A stretch of DNA of 64,000 nucleotides. Source: Glycomyces buryatensis (lineage in GTDB: Bacteria; Actinomycetota; Actinomycetes; Mycobacteriales; Micromonosporaceae). Where the stretch lies: assembly GCF_004912275.1 (NCBI RefSeq), contig NZ_STGY01000042.1, forward strand, positions 30,710 through 94,709, written 5' to 3'. Numbering within the stretch: the first letter of the stretch is position 1; each line of letters opens with the position of its first letter. The position numbers and the translations under genes are program-made. This document shows positions 33,509 through 42,659 of this stretch, in pieces. The notes under the pieces are model-generated. The model was not told the origin of the DNA and made no database searches. It saw only the letters and a program-made list of their open reading frames with translations.

Positions 33509-35170
33509 CTATTCGGCGGGTTCGGCTTCTTCCTCGCCGAGGAGCGTGAGGCAGTAGACGACGCCTTCGTACTCCATGGATTCGCGTTCTTCCTCTTTGC
33601 ACTCGGCGCCGTTGTCGACCTCTTTGGTGATCTCGAAGTCCTCGCCGTCGGTGGCGTCGGCGCAATCGACCGGCTCGACGGCCTCTTCGCTGACCTTCGT
33701 GACGCAGCCGCCCGGTTCGAAGGCGGGGCCGCGGAAGAACATGAACCAGGCGCCGACGGCGATGCCGAGGACGAGCACGACGGCGATCGCGATGCCGGGG
33801 ATGAGCCAGCTCTTGCCGCTCTTGGCGGGGGCCTGCGGCGGGTACTGCTGGCCGGTGCCCATCGCGCCGGGCGGCATCTGTCCCGGGGGCATCCCGGCGG
33901 GCGGGTACTGGCCGGCGGCCATGCCGGGCTGGGACGGCTGCTGCTGGGGCGAGCCGGGCTGCGAGGGGCCGTAGCCGGGGACGGCCGAGGCCGGCGGCTC
34001 GCTCTGCGGGTTGGCGGGCCCGATGATGAGCTTCTGGGTGTCGTCGGACCGGACCGGCGGAGGCTGCTGCGCGTAACCCTGCGGCGGCTGCTGTTGGGGC
34101 TGCTGTTGCTGGGGCTGCTGCATCTGCGGCTGCGACGACTGCTGCTGGTCCGCCGGGGGCATGGCGTTGCCGGCGAGCGGGTTCGGCGGCGGGGACGGCC
34201 AGGCCGTGGCCTGGTCGGCCGGGACGCCGCTCTGGAGGTCCTCGCCGTACGGAGCGGGCGCATTGAAGCCGCCGACGCCTTGGGGCGGGAGGACCTCGGT
34301 GCGCTCGTTGTCCTGGTACGGGGCCTCGGCTGCGGGCATCTCGCCGGGAGTCGCGCCCGGGTTGAACCGGAGGATGGTCGTGCCGCCCTCGTCGAAGCTC
34401 GGGACGGGGGACTCGTGCGGTTCGGGTTCGGCGGCGGGAGCCACGGGCTCGGGCTCGACCGGTGGCACCTGCGCGGGTGCGTCCGCGGCGGGAGCGGCCG
34501 GGATGTCGAAGTCCATGGAGGCGGCCTTCGGGATCGCCTGCGTCACATCGGCATCGAAAGGTTCGGGAACGGGGGTCTCGGCCGCAGGGGCAGGCGGGGC
34601 CGCCTCGGGCTCGGGTTCCACCGCAGGGGCCGCGGGCTCGGGCTCCGGCTCGGCGGGAGCCGCCGCTTCGGGAACGTCGGGCTCGGCAGCCGCTTCAGGT
34701 TCGGGGGCCGAGTCGGCGGCCGGGGCGGCGGGGATGTCCGCGTCAGCGAGAGCGGAAGTCGGGATCGCCTGCGTCGCATCGTCTTCAACGGGCGCGGCGG
34801 GCTCCGCTGCGGCCGGTTCGGGCTCCGGAGCGGGCGCTGGCGCCTCGGGTTCGGCGGCGGCCTGGTCGGCGGAGCTCTGGTCGGACGGCTCGGCAGCGAC
34901 TTGGTCGGACGGTTCGTCCGCGGCCGGGGCGGCGGGGATGTCGGCACCGGCCAGCGCGGAGGTGGGGATCGCCTGCGTCACTTCGTCTTCGACGGGCGGT
35001 GCCTTCTCGCCGTCGTCTGCCGGTTCGCTCGCGGCGTTGGTGTCGTCGGGCTCGGCGCTCTCCGGGGCGGGAGGCGGATTCGACCCCTGCTCAGGGGAGG
35101 CGTCGGTGTCGCGGGCCCGGTCGTCGGGGGCCTCGCCCTGCTCAGGCGTGTTGCCTTGCTCGGAGGTCAC
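33509..35170 (-). CDS. Large disordered membrane protein with TQxI-type repeats
   Basis: A 553-residue protein. Residues 1-450 are low complexity: Ala/Pro/Glu-rich, then Pro/Gln-rich (Q runs at 341-375). A block TQAIP...(A/F)DIPAAPAAD occurs three times (Thr65, Thr133, Thr210), and similar Thr-x-x-(Ile/Leu) sites recur in TTILRF (264), TEVLP (291) and TQKLI (378). One span (about 455-479) precedes an extracellular domain with four Cys (489, 503, 524, 540), which resembles the C-terminus of LppU-like proteins. The Thr sites resemble FHA-domain ligands after phosphorylation by Ser/Thr kinases, an inference. It is unknown in function. Confidence 0.82.
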   Translation of the reverse strand: MTSEQGNTPEQGEAPDDRARDTDASPEQGSNPPPAPESAEPDDTNAASEPADDGEKAPPVEDEVTQAIPTSALAGADIPAAPAADEPSDQVAAEPSDQSSADQAAAEPEAPAPAPEPEPAAAEPAAPVEDDATQAIPTSALADADIPAAPAADSAPEPEAAAEPDVPEAAAPAEPEPEPAAPAVEPEPEAAPPAPAAETPVPEPFDADVTQAIPKAASMDFDIPAAPAADAPAQVPPVEPEPVAPAAEPEPHESPVPSFDEGGTTILRFNPGATPGEMPAAEAPYQDNERTEVLPPQGVGGFNAPAPYGEDLQSGVPADQATAWPSPPPNPLAGNAMPPADQQQSSQPQMQQPQQQQPQQQPPQGYAQQPPPVRSDDTQKLIIGPANPQSEPPASAVPGYGPSQPGSPQQQPSQPGMAAGQYPPAGMPPGQMPPGAMGTGQQYPPQAPAKSGKSWLIPGIAIAVVLVLGIAVGAWFMFFRGPAFEPGGCVTKVSEEAVEPVDCADATDGEDFEITKEVDNGAECKEEERESMEYEGVVYCLTLLGEEEAEPAE

Positions 35171-35352
35171 GGCTGCTCCTCAATGCTGCTTTCGGCCCGG
35201 CGTCTTGGGGGAACGCCAGACGCGTCACACGGTACAGCAGCAGGGCACGCTCTCACTCGACAGGGTTACATCCGGGTTGCGCCGCATCGCCATCGGAGCG
35301 GGGAAGACGCGTGATCCGCATGGGACCGAAATGGAGTGGGGAGAGATTAAAG

Positions 35353-35402
35353 ACCGGGCGCCGGCAGTTTGCCCACCCCTCATGGCAAACGCGGCGCCCG
35401 GT
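35353..35402 (-). terminator. Terminator of the 2-oxoacid dehydrogenase operon
   Basis: A long stem of ACCGGGCGCCG plus GTTTGCC paired with its complement (bulge of 2-3 bases) has a loop of about 11 bases. On the minus strand it is followed by CTTTAATCTC. It lies 240 bp after the last gene of the operon and 183 bp before the start of the 35170 gene. Confidence 0.7.
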
Positions 35403-35641
35403 CGGTGTGAGAACCCCCTGGAGAGGGTCTCGCGGTGCGGAGACTCGGCGTTGTCGACCGCACCATTGGGAGGAGATAAGTTCGCGGCCTCGAATCGAGG
35501 CGTCCGCCGGGGCCGATGCTCGACTCCCAGTCGTCGGTCCGCGGCGGTCGAAAACTTCGAAGGTATGTTTCCTCGTTGTTTCCGTGCCTCAATTACAACA
35601 CCGAAAACCTTGATCCGCCAACGAATCATCGGTGCCCTTGA
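35403..35641. other. Untranslated region downstream of the dehydrogenase operon
   Basis: No credible gene. Minus-strand frames (35225-35629, 35380-35592) read through the terminator and have uneven composition. A small hairpin (CCTCGAATCGAGG, about 35493) and a moderately AT-rich stretch (35560-35625) are the only structure I see. Confidence 0.5.
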
Positions 35642-36973
35642 TCACGTCCAGGCGAGCAGTGTTTCCCCTGGTCGTGATAGGAACGCGCCGATGTCCGCGA
35701 GGAACTGGGAGCCCAGTTCGCCGTCGATGAGCCGGTGGTCGAAGGACAGTCCAAGGGTCGTGATCTGGCGGACCGCGATCTCCCCTTCGTGGACCCACGG
35801 CTGGGGCCGGATGGCACCGAACACCAGGATCGCCGACTCTCCCGGCGGGAGGATCGGGGTGCCGGTGTCGATGCCGAAGACGCCGACGTTGGTGATCGAG
35901 AACGTCCCGCCGGACATGTCGGCCGGGGTGGTCTTGCCCTCGCGCGCGGTGCGGGTGAGGTCGCCGATCGCGGCGGCCAGTTCCACCAGGCTGAGGCGCT
36001 GGGCGGCCTTGATGTTCGGCACGACCAGTCCACGCGGGGTGGCGGCGGCGATGCCGAGGTTGACGTCGTGTTTGACGACGATCTCCCCGGCCTCCTCGTC
36101 CCAGAACGCGTTGATCATCGGGTGGCGGGTCGCGGCGAGCAGCACGGCCTTGGCGACCAGCAGCAGCGGCGTGACCTTGACGTCGGCGAACTCCCGGCGG
36201 CCCTTGAACTGGGCGACCGTCTCCATCATGGCGGTGACGTCGCAGGTGAGGAACACGGTGGCGTGCGGGGCGGTGAACGCCGAGGCCACCATGTTCTGCG
36301 CGGTCAGCTTGCGCACGCCCTTGATCGGGATGCGCTCCTCGCCGCCGGGTTCGACTTCGCGGGCGATGCGGCTCGGCGGGGTGAAGACCGCCGGTGGCTG
36401 CGCCGCCGACTCGACGTCGGATCGGGAGACGGTGCCCCGCGGCCCGGTGGGGGTCAGCGAGGCGAGGTCGATGCCGAGGTCCTTGGCGAGTTTGCGCACC
36501 GGGGGCTTGGCGAGGACCGGCCCGGTCTGCGCCGGAGCTGAGGCCGGAGCCGGAGCCGGTACCTGGGGCACGACCGGTGCCGGAGCCTGGGCCACCGGTG
36601 CGGGCGCTTCGGCGCCGGACTTGCGCTTGCGGCGCTTCGGGGCGTGCTCCTTGGCGCCGTAGCCGACCAGGTTCGGGGTGCGCTTGTCCCCCGATTCCTT
36701 CGCGGGTTTGTCGGTGGGCGGCGCTTCGCCCTCGACCTCGAAGGTCGCCAGGGGCGAGCCGACGTCGACCGTGTCTCCCGGCTGCGCGTGGTGCTCGGCG
36801 AGGAACCCGTCGTACGGGCTGGGGACCTCGACGAGGGCCTTGGCGGTCTCGACCTCCACGAACGGCTGGTTGAGCTTCACTTCGCCGCCGGGCTCGACGA
36901 GCCATCCGGCGACTTCGCCCTCGGTGAGTCCCTCACCGAGGTCGGGCAGATTGAACGTGATCTTCTGACCCAT
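35642..36973 (-). CDS. 2-oxoacid dehydrogenase E2 (dihydrolipoamide acyltransferase)
   Basis: A 443-residue core enzyme that transfers the acyl group from lipoate to CoA. One lipoyl domain (residues 3-78, lipoyl Lys in VETAKALVEV), a Pro/Ala linker with basic patch (PKRRKRKSG), an E1/E3-binding domain (PPVRKLAKDLGIDLASLTPTGPRGTVSRSDV), and a catalytic domain with HRLIDG (SFDHRLIDGELG). GAGGAGCGGGAC precedes the ATG at 36973; the longer frame to 37078 overlaps E1-beta. It could belong to a branched-chain or a pyruvate complex; its single lipoyl domain and the small E1 subunits fit BCKDH-like complexes. Confidence 0.92.
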   Translation of the reverse strand: MGQKITFNLPDLGEGLTEGEVAGWLVEPGGEVKLNQPFVEVETAKALVEVPSPYDGFLAEHHAQPGDTVDVGSPLATFEVEGEAPPTDKPAKESGDKRTPNLVGYGAKEHAPKRRKRKSGAEAPAPVAQAPAPVVPQVPAPAPASAPAQTGPVLAKPPVRKLAKDLGIDLASLTPTGPRGTVSRSDVESAAQPPAVFTPPSRIAREVEPGGEERIPIKGVRKLTAQNMVASAFTAPHATVFLTCDVTAMMETVAQFKGRREFADVKVTPLLLVAKAVLLAATRHPMINAFWDEEAGEIVVKHDVNLGIAAATPRGLVVPNIKAAQRLSLVELAAAIGDLTRTAREGKTTPADMSGGTFSITNVGVFGIDTGTPILPPGESAILVFGAIRPQPWVHEGEIAVRQITTLGLSFDHRLIDGELGSQFLADIGAFLSRPGETLLAWT

Positions 36974-36983
36974 GTCCCGCTCC

Positions 36984-37958
36984 TCAGTACTCGAATGACC
37001 GGTCGACGGCGTCGAGCACCCGGTCCAGGTTCGGAAGGTAGTCCTCTTCGAGGCGGCTCGCCGGATAAGGGACGTCATAGCCCGTCACCCGCAGCACGGG
37101 TGCCTCCAGCGAGTAGAAGCACTGCTCGGTGAGGCGGGCGGCGACCTCGGCGCCGATGCCGTGCGAGCCGGGGGCCTCATGGACGACGACGGCGCGGCCG
37201 GTGCGGCGCACCGAGGCCTCCAGCGGCTCCCAGTCGATCGGGGAGAGCGAGCGCAGGTCGATGACCTCCAGGTCGCGTCCCTCCTCGGCGGCGGCCGCGG
37301 CGGCATGGAGCGCCACGTCGACGGTGGGGCCGTAGGCGATCACGGTCGCGTCGGATCCGGAGCGGACCGTCGCGGCGTCATGCAGGCCCAGGGAGGACTT
37401 CTCGGTGTCCACTTCGGCCTTGGCTTGGTAGCGGCGCTTCGGTTCGAAGAAGATCACCGGGTCGTCGCTGGCGGCGGCCTGCTGGATCATCCAGTGGGCG
37501 TCGTTCGGGTTCGAGCAGGCCACGACCTTGAGCCCCGCGGTGTGCGCGAAGTACGCCTCGGGGGATTCGGAGTGGTGCTCGATGGCGCCGATGCCGCCGC
37601 CGAAGGGAATGCGCACGACCACCGGGAGGCGCACGCGCCCGCCGGAGCGATTCGGCATCTTCGCGAGCTGGGAGACCAGCTGGTCGAAGGCCGGGTAGAC
37701 GAAGCCGTCGAACTGAATCTCGCAGATCGGCCGGTAGCCGCGCAGGGCCAGGCCGATCGCGGTGCCGATGATGCCGGACTCGGCCAGCGGCGTGTCGATG
37801 ACCCGATCGGAGCCGAAGTCCTTCTCGAGTCCGTCGGTCACGCGGAAGACGCCGCCGAGACGGCCGACGTCCTCGCCCATGATGAGGGCCTTGGGTTCCC
37901 TCTCGAGCACGGTGCGCAGCCCGGAGTTGAGGGCCTTGACCATTGACATCGTCGTCAT
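36984..37958 (-). CDS. 2-oxoacid dehydrogenase E1 component, beta subunit
   Basis: A 324-residue thiamine-diphosphate enzyme subunit. It has MGEDVGRLGGVFRVTDGL, DTPLAESGIIGTAIGLAL, RIPFGGGIGAIEHHSES and PVIFFEPKRRYQ, all conserved in E1-beta of pyruvate and branched-chain oxoacid dehydrogenases. Its ATG overlaps the E1-alpha stop and it stops 10 bp before E2. It acts as alpha2beta2 with the next gene. Confidence 0.94.
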   Translation of the reverse strand: MTTMSMVKALNSGLRTVLEREPKALIMGEDVGRLGGVFRVTDGLEKDFGSDRVIDTPLAESGIIGTAIGLALRGYRPICEIQFDGFVYPAFDQLVSQLAKMPNRSGGRVRLPVVVRIPFGGGIGAIEHHSESPEAYFAHTAGLKVVACSNPNDAHWMIQQAAASDDPVIFFEPKRRYQAKAEVDTEKSSLGLHDAATVRSGSDATVIAYGPTVDVALHAAAAAAEEGRDLEVIDLRSLSPIDWEPLEASVRRTGRAVVVHEAPGSHGIGAEVAARLTEQCFYSLEAPVLRVTGYDVPYPASRLEEDYLPNLDRVLDAVDRSFEY

Positions 37959-39109
37959 CAGGACTCACTCCCCTCGTCGAGCGAGGCGCGGAAGGCGACC
38001 GCCTCCGCGCGCTGGGCCGCCAGCTGCGGCACCGGTTCGGCGTACACCGAATCGAACATCTCGCTCACCTCCGGGTCGGTCAGGCTGATCACGCGGTCGC
38101 GCAGCTTTCGCACCTCGCGGTCGGCCTCGGCGTCGATCTCGGCGAAGTAGTCGCCTCCGGCTAGGCCCTCGGCCTCCAGCCAGGTGCGGTAGCGCAGGAT
38201 CGGGTCCTTGGCGCGCCACTGGTCGAGCTCGGCCTCGTCGCGGTAGCGGGTGGCGTCGTCCGAGGTGGTGTGGGGCTGCATGCGGTAGGTATAGGCCTCG
38301 ATGAGGCTCGGGCCCTCGCCGTGGCGGGCCCGGTCGAGCGCGCTCTTGGTGACCGCGTACGTCGCGAGGACGTCGTTGCCGTCGACCAGGATGCCCGGGA
38401 CGCCGAAGCCCGCGGCCCGCTGGGACGGCGGGACGAGGAACTGGCGGGCATTGGTCTCGGAGATCGCGTACTGGTTGTTCTGGCAGAACAGCACCAGCGG
38501 CGCGTTGAACACGCCGGCCCAGATGAGCGCCTCGTTGAAGTCGCCCTCGGAGGTGGCGCCGTCGCCGTGGTAGACGACGACCGCTTCGCCCTCGTCGGAG
38601 CCGACCGCGCCGTCCTTGGCCACGCCCATGGCGTAGCCGGCGGCGTGGAGGGTCTGGGAGGCGATGACGATCGAGTACATGTGGAAGCGGTCGGCGGCCA
38701 CGTCGCGGCCGCCGAGGTCGACGCCGCGGAACAGCGCGAACGACGACAGCAGGTCGATGCCGCGGCACCACTGGACGCCGAGCTCGCGGTAGGCGGGGAA
38801 GACGGTGTCCTGCTCGCGCAGGGCGCGGCCGGAACCGACCTGGGCGGCCTCCTGGCCGAGCAGGCTCGGCCACAGGCCGAGCTGGCCCTGACGCTGGAGG
38901 GCGGTGCCCTGGGCGTCGAGCTCGCGGGTGATGACGAGGTCGCGGTAGAGGCCGCGGTACTCCTCGTCGGACAGGTCGAGGGCGTAGTCGGGATGGTCGA
39001 CGCGCTGCCCTCCGGGATTCAGCAGTTGGACGAACTCGGGTTCGTTCGCTGAGGCGGATTTCCGACGGTTCTTGGCCGTCTTCTTGGCTGGACGCGGTTG
39101 GTCGCCCAT
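37958..39109 (-). CDS. 2-oxoacid dehydrogenase E1 component, alpha subunit
   Basis: A 383-residue subunit carrying the thiamine-diphosphate motif GDGATSEGDFNEALIWAGVFNAPLVLFCQNNQYAISE and QGQLGLWPSLLGQEAAQVGSGRAL. The basic N-terminus of about 35 residues (KKTAKNRRKSAS) is an extension. AGGAGGCCAAC stands just before the ATG at 39109; an upstream in-frame Met is ignored. It begins the alpha-beta-E2 operon. The PdhA or BkdA identity is open. No E3 gene is present in the window. Confidence 0.94.
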   Translation of the reverse strand: MGDQPRPAKKTAKNRRKSASANEPEFVQLLNPGGQRVDHPDYALDLSDEEYRGLYRDLVITRELDAQGTALQRQGQLGLWPSLLGQEAAQVGSGRALREQDTVFPAYRELGVQWCRGIDLLSSFALFRGVDLGGRDVAADRFHMYSIVIASQTLHAAGYAMGVAKDGAVGSDEGEAVVVYHGDGATSEGDFNEALIWAGVFNAPLVLFCQNNQYAISETNARQFLVPPSQRAAGFGVPGILVDGNDVLATYAVTKSALDRARHGEGPSLIEAYTYRMQPHTTSDDATRYRDEAELDQWRAKDPILRYRTWLEAEGLAGGDYFAEIDAEADREVRKLRDRVISLTDPEVSEMFDSVYAEPVPQLAAQRAEAVAFRASLDEGSES

Positions 39110-39303
39110 GTTGGCCTCCTCATATTGATATTCCGGTGTATCCAAGCATCTCAAAGCCTTGGGCGGTGCGCGTCACACCCGCCATCCGATTACTATTCGT
39201 GGGCTGACATTCAACGCTGAGTAACAATTCTCGCCTTAGCCTCCGACATCATCGGTCCTGAACGGCCGTTTCGTCGCACGGGGGTGGCAGGAAGGAGCAC
39301 GCC

Positions 39304-39828
39304 GTGCGCCGGACACGCAGCGACCAGGGGGGACGCTGGCCGTGGGGAATCTGGCTCGCTCTGGTGGGGGTGAGCGCCGGGACGGTGGGGTCCTTCGCGG
39401 TGGTCGGGTGGGCGTTCACCAGCGCGGCCGGGCTGTACGACGGCAGCGGCGGCGGCGCGCCGCTCGAATGGGAATCCGAGACGATCGTGATCGAGGCCGA
39501 GGAGGCTCCGCCCGGCGGGCCGTCCGACGGCGAGTCGCCCGGGGCGGCGGGGGACTCGCGCGCAGAACCGGGTCCTGAGCCCTCGGCCGCCGAGCCGCAG
39601 GTCGCCCCGGCGCCGGGGCGGACCGAGACCGAACCGGAGCTGCGACCCGAGTCGGATCCGGAGTCGGATTCGGTGACCGATGCGGAACCGCCGCAGCTGA
39701 TCCCGATCGAGAGCGGCCACGGACGCGACTGCGAATCGTCCGCGCCCGGACATTCCCCGGGCGGCGAGGAATCGCTGCCCGATTGGGCCCAGGACAACCT
39801 GCCGGAGCTGATCCCCGACTTCGAATAG
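39304..39828 (+). CDS. Single-span membrane protein with acidic disordered tail
   Basis: A 174-residue protein from a GTG start (AAGGAG six bases upstream). A membrane span at residues 14-38 (WGIWLALVGVSAGTVGSFAVVGWAF) follows a basic N-terminus, so the C-terminal tail is outside. The tail is rich in Glu, Pro, Ser and Gly (EEAPPGGPSDGESPG, ETEPELRPESDPESDS) and likely disordered. The end (LPDWAQDNLPELIPDFE) is a short amphipathic helix. I recognise no family. Confidence 0.72.
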   Translation: MRRTRSDQGGRWPWGIWLALVGVSAGTVGSFAVVGWAFTSAAGLYDGSGGGAPLEWESETIVIEAEEAPPGGPSDGESPGAAGDSRAEPGPEPSAAEPQVAPAPGRTETEPELRPESDPESDSVTDAEPPQLIPIESGHGRDCESSAPGHSPGGEESLPDWAQDNLPELIPDFE

Positions 39829-40021
39829 GCCGGACCGCTCCGTCGGCAAGGCGGCACGGGCTTGCACTTGAGCTTGGACTCGGGCGCGGACTCGCTCAAA
39901 GGAGTGAGCCTGGGAAATCCCCACCCGCAGCCGTAACTTGCACATGCGGATTTCCGTTAAAGGTTTCGAGAGCGCATCGCTGAGTGATGAACGCACACGG
40001 ACACCTGTGGGGTACAAGCAC

Positions 40022-40522
40022 ATGGACCTTTTCTCCCGCACCATGCTCGCCTCCTCGGCCGAGGCCGGCCTGACCACGACGGCACTGGCCCGTCATGTTC
40101 CACTCCTCGGCCGCAATATCCCGGCCGGGGACCGCGTGTCACTGCTGACCGGATGCATCGGCTCCGACGGACTCGGCAGCGGCGACCACATCCTCATGCT
40201 GACCTCGCAGCGCCTCGTCGTCACCAGGCAATCGCGTCTATTGGGGCGGGTCAGGCTGTGCCTGGACGCGCCGGTGTCGGCGGTGGAGAACCTGCGCTGG
40301 TCTGCCGACCCGAACGGGCCCGGCGTCGAGCTCGACTTCACGGTCCTGGAAGGTCCCGACGCGGCCGAGCCGCACCGCTGGCACTTCTGGCTGCCGGCCT
40401 CCCACGCCAAACGCGTATGGCGAATCGACGCGCTGCTGGCGCGGGAGTTCCGCCGCCCGGGCGCGAACTCGACCCGCGAGCGTCCGCAGACGGGATTCGA
40501 AGCGACCCTGACGGCGGCCTGA
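40022..40522 (+). CDS. Hypothetical protein, probable PH-like domain
   Basis: A 166-residue soluble protein. The middle (residues 25-125) alternates strands: NIPAGDRVSLLTGCIGSDGLGSGDHILMLTSQRLVVTRQSRLLGRVRLCLDAPVSAVENLRWSAD reads like a bacterial PH domain (LTSQRLVVT is the recognisable core). A short C-terminal helix (ASHAKRVWRIDALLAREFRR) follows. The ATG at 40022 suits this fold better than the frame's earlier start at 39938. It is followed by a strong hairpin. Confidence 0.75.
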   Translation: MDLFSRTMLASSAEAGLTTTALARHVPLLGRNIPAGDRVSLLTGCIGSDGLGSGDHILMLTSQRLVVTRQSRLLGRVRLCLDAPVSAVENLRWSADPNGPGVELDFTVLEGPDAAEPHRWHFWLPASHAKRVWRIDALLAREFRRPGANSTRERPQTGFEATLTAA

Positions 40523-40526
40523 CGAA

Positions 40527-40566
40527 GCCGGCGCGCCGCCCCTGGCTGGAGGGGAAGCGCGCCGGC
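40527..40566. terminator. Bidirectional terminator between convergent genes
   Basis: The perfect 10-bp stem GCCGGCGCGC / GCGCGCCGGC has a 20-base loop. It lies 4 bp after the 40522 stop and 51 bp before the end of the convergent ddaH-like gene. Confidence 0.75.
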
Positions 40567-40617
40567 GGCAGGTCGGAAGCGGCCCGGGGTGATCGCGGTT
40601 CGCTCGGCGACGATGCG

Positions 40618-41469
40618 TCAGCGGCGCAGTTCGGCGGTGCAGCATTTGACGCTGCCGCCGCCCTTCTTGAGCTCCGAGAGGTCGACCGGCACGGGTTCGT
40701 AGCCGGCGCCCGAGAGCTTGCGCTGCATGCCGACGGCCTCGGCGTTGACCACGACGTTGGCGCCGTCGGAGACGAAGTTGAGGCCGAATGCGGCTGCGTC
40801 GTCGGCGTCGGCGATGACCGCGTCGGGGAAGAGCCGTTCGAGCAGGAGGCGACTGCCGGGGGCGAAGGCGTCGGGGTAGTAGGCGATGCGGTCGTCATCG
40901 AGGGGCGCCAGCGCGGTGTCGAGGTGGTAGTAGCGCGGGTCGACCAATTTCAGCGAGACGACGGGGTGGCCGAAGACGTCGGCGGCCTCGGCGTGGGCGC
41001 GGGCGTCGGTGCGGAAGCCCCAGCCGGCGAGGATGAGCTCGCGGCCCGGCAGGTAGGTGAAGTCGCCTTCGCCTTCGTTGGTGTGCTCGGGCTTGATGAC
41101 GGTCCATGTGGCGGCGCGGTACCACTTCTCGTGGGAGTCGGCCTCGGGCGAGCGTTCGGGGTAGCGGAAGCGGGCGCCGTAGGCGATGCCGTCGACGGCG
41201 AAGGCGCCGTTGGCGGCGTAGACCATGTCGGGGAGGCCGGGTTCGGGCTCGATGTGCAGGACCTCGTGGCCGAGTTCGGTGTAGACGGCGGCGAGGGTGT
41301 TCCATTGGGCGCAGGCGAGGGCGGTGTCGACGGGGGTGGAGGTGTCCATCCATGGGTTGATCGCGTACTCGACGGCGTAGTAGGCCGGCTTGCACATGAG
41401 GTAGGTGCGCCGGCGACCGGACGCCCGGGTCGCGGGCGCCTGGTCGGGGGAGAAACCGTGTTGGGTCAT
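40618..41469 (-). CDS. N(G),N(G)-dimethylarginine dimethylaminohydrolase (DDAH-like)
   Basis: A 283-residue guanidino-modifying enzyme (pentein fold). It hydrolyses dimethylarginine to citrulline and dimethylamine, or acts as a related amidinohydrolase. It has KPAYYAVEYAINPWMD, MVYAANGAFAVDG, RYPERSPEADSHEKWY, EGEGDFTYLP and GLNFVSDGANVVVNAEA, with the C-terminal catalytic Cys in GGGSVKCCTAEL (Cys276-277). In Streptomyces this gene usually stands with an ornithine aminotransferase gene; here it stands alone. The ATG at 41469 begins a normal N-terminus. Confidence 0.92.
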   Translation of the reverse strand: MTQHGFSPDQAPATRASGRRRTYLMCKPAYYAVEYAINPWMDTSTPVDTALACAQWNTLAAVYTELGHEVLHIEPEPGLPDMVYAANGAFAVDGIAYGARFRYPERSPEADSHEKWYRAATWTVIKPEHTNEGEGDFTYLPGRELILAGWGFRTDARAHAEAADVFGHPVVSLKLVDPRYYHLDTALAPLDDDRIAYYPDAFAPGSRLLLERLFPDAVIADADDAAAFGLNFVSDGANVVVNAEAVGMQRKLSGAGYEPVPVDLSELKKGGGSVKCCTAELRR

Positions 41470-41615
41470 GGCGCGAGTTTAAACAGAGGATGCGGCTCTG
41501 TGCCCGTGGCGGCGCCGCGAGTCACTGATGCCGTCGAGCACCCCCGCGCCCCGCGTCGGGGTTTCGGTGGGAACCGTGTCGATAGCCGCCGAGCAGGCCG
41601 GTGACCGGGGAGCCG

Positions 41616-42506
41616 TCAGTGGCGAGGGGTTTCCGGGGCGGGGTGGGCGTCGCCCGGTTGTTCGCGGACCTGAGCGTTCAATGTGGGATGCGCGTTGCCG
41701 CCGTCCGCGCCCAGGCCGGCGAGCAGGCGCAGCCCGTCCTCGGTGGTGCTGCCGGGGGCCGCGGACAGCACCACCAGCTCCATGCCCGATTCGTCTGGTA
41801 GCGCGAAGTTCTCCTGGTGCAGCTCCAGCAGTCCGACCAGCGGGTGCCGGTACGCTTTGCGTCCATGTGCGCGGGCGCGCACGTCCGCGCGGGCCCAGAG
41901 GCGGCGGAACCGCTCGCTGCCCATCGCCAGCTCGCCGATGAGCGAGGCCAGGCGGGGGTCCTCGGGATACTTGCCGGCGGCCAAGCGCAGGTGCCCGACC
42001 ACATTGAGGGTGCACTGGTCCCAGTCGACATAGAGGCCGCGCTCGGCCTCCTCAAGGAATAGGTGCCGGGCGGTGTTCCAGCCCGGCACCGGCAGGCCGT
42101 AGAGGAGCCGGGCCAGACGGTTCCCGGCGAGCACGTCCAGGCGATGGTCCATGATCAGCGCGGGCGCGTCGGCGACCAGGTCGAGGACGCGCCCCAGTTC
42201 CGGCCGGACCCGCCCGCCCGGCACCTTCGCGCGGCGGCGGCGCTGCCTCGCGAGCCGGTAGAGGTGCCCGTTCTCGGTCTCGTCGAGCCCGAGAACGCGG
42301 GCGAGCGCGTCGAGGACCTGCTCGGAAGGCTGGGTCGCGCGGCCCTGCTCCAGGCGTACGTAGTAGTCGACGCTCACTCCGGACAGGTGCGCGACCTCTT
42401 CACGGCGCAGCCCTTCGACCCGGCGGAACCTGTCGGTGGGGATGCCGAAGGCCGCCGGGTCGACCCGGGAACGCCGGGTCCGCAGGAAGCCCGCGAGATC
42501 GTCCAT
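41616..42506 (-). CDS. XRE-family regulator with MmyB-like ligand-binding domain
   Basis: A 296-residue regulator. The N-terminus has an HTH (residues 1-70; FLRTRRSRVDPAAFG...RRVEGLRREEVAHLSGVSVDYYVRLEQGRATQPSEQVLDALARVLGL). The C-terminal MmyB-type domain includes ALIMDHRLDVLAGNRLARLLYG and RHLFLEEAERGLYVDW, which bind fatty-acid-like ligands in related proteins. It is divergent from the NAD(P)H oxidoreductase gene (153 bp), the usual arrangement of this regulator family with an oxidoreductase target. Confidence 0.93.
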   Translation of the reverse strand: MDDLAGFLRTRRSRVDPAAFGIPTDRFRRVEGLRREEVAHLSGVSVDYYVRLEQGRATQPSEQVLDALARVLGLDETENGHLYRLARQRRRRAKVPGGRVRPELGRVLDLVADAPALIMDHRLDVLAGNRLARLLYGLPVPGWNTARHLFLEEAERGLYVDWDQCTLNVVGHLRLAAGKYPEDPRLASLIGELAMGSERFRRLWARADVRARAHGRKAYRHPLVGLLELHQENFALPDESGMELVVLSAAPGSTTEDGLRLLAGLGADGGNAHPTLNAQVREQPGDAHPAPETPRH

Positions 42507-42659
42507 GGCCCAAGTATGGCCTCGGTGGCGCCGGTGAAGGTGGCCCTGCCATTACCAGGAAGTCCCGTCCGACGGAAGAAGCGCCCCTGAACGCCGGGCG
42601 GCGCGGCGCCCAGAATCGAAGGCACCACGTCCGAAAGAAGCAGCGCCGAAGGAGTTCCC

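Noticed and set aside
35225-35629. Minus-strand frame of 134 residues downstream of the E2 gene
   Set aside because: It reads through the operon terminator (35353-35402), has no good ribosome site and odd composition.
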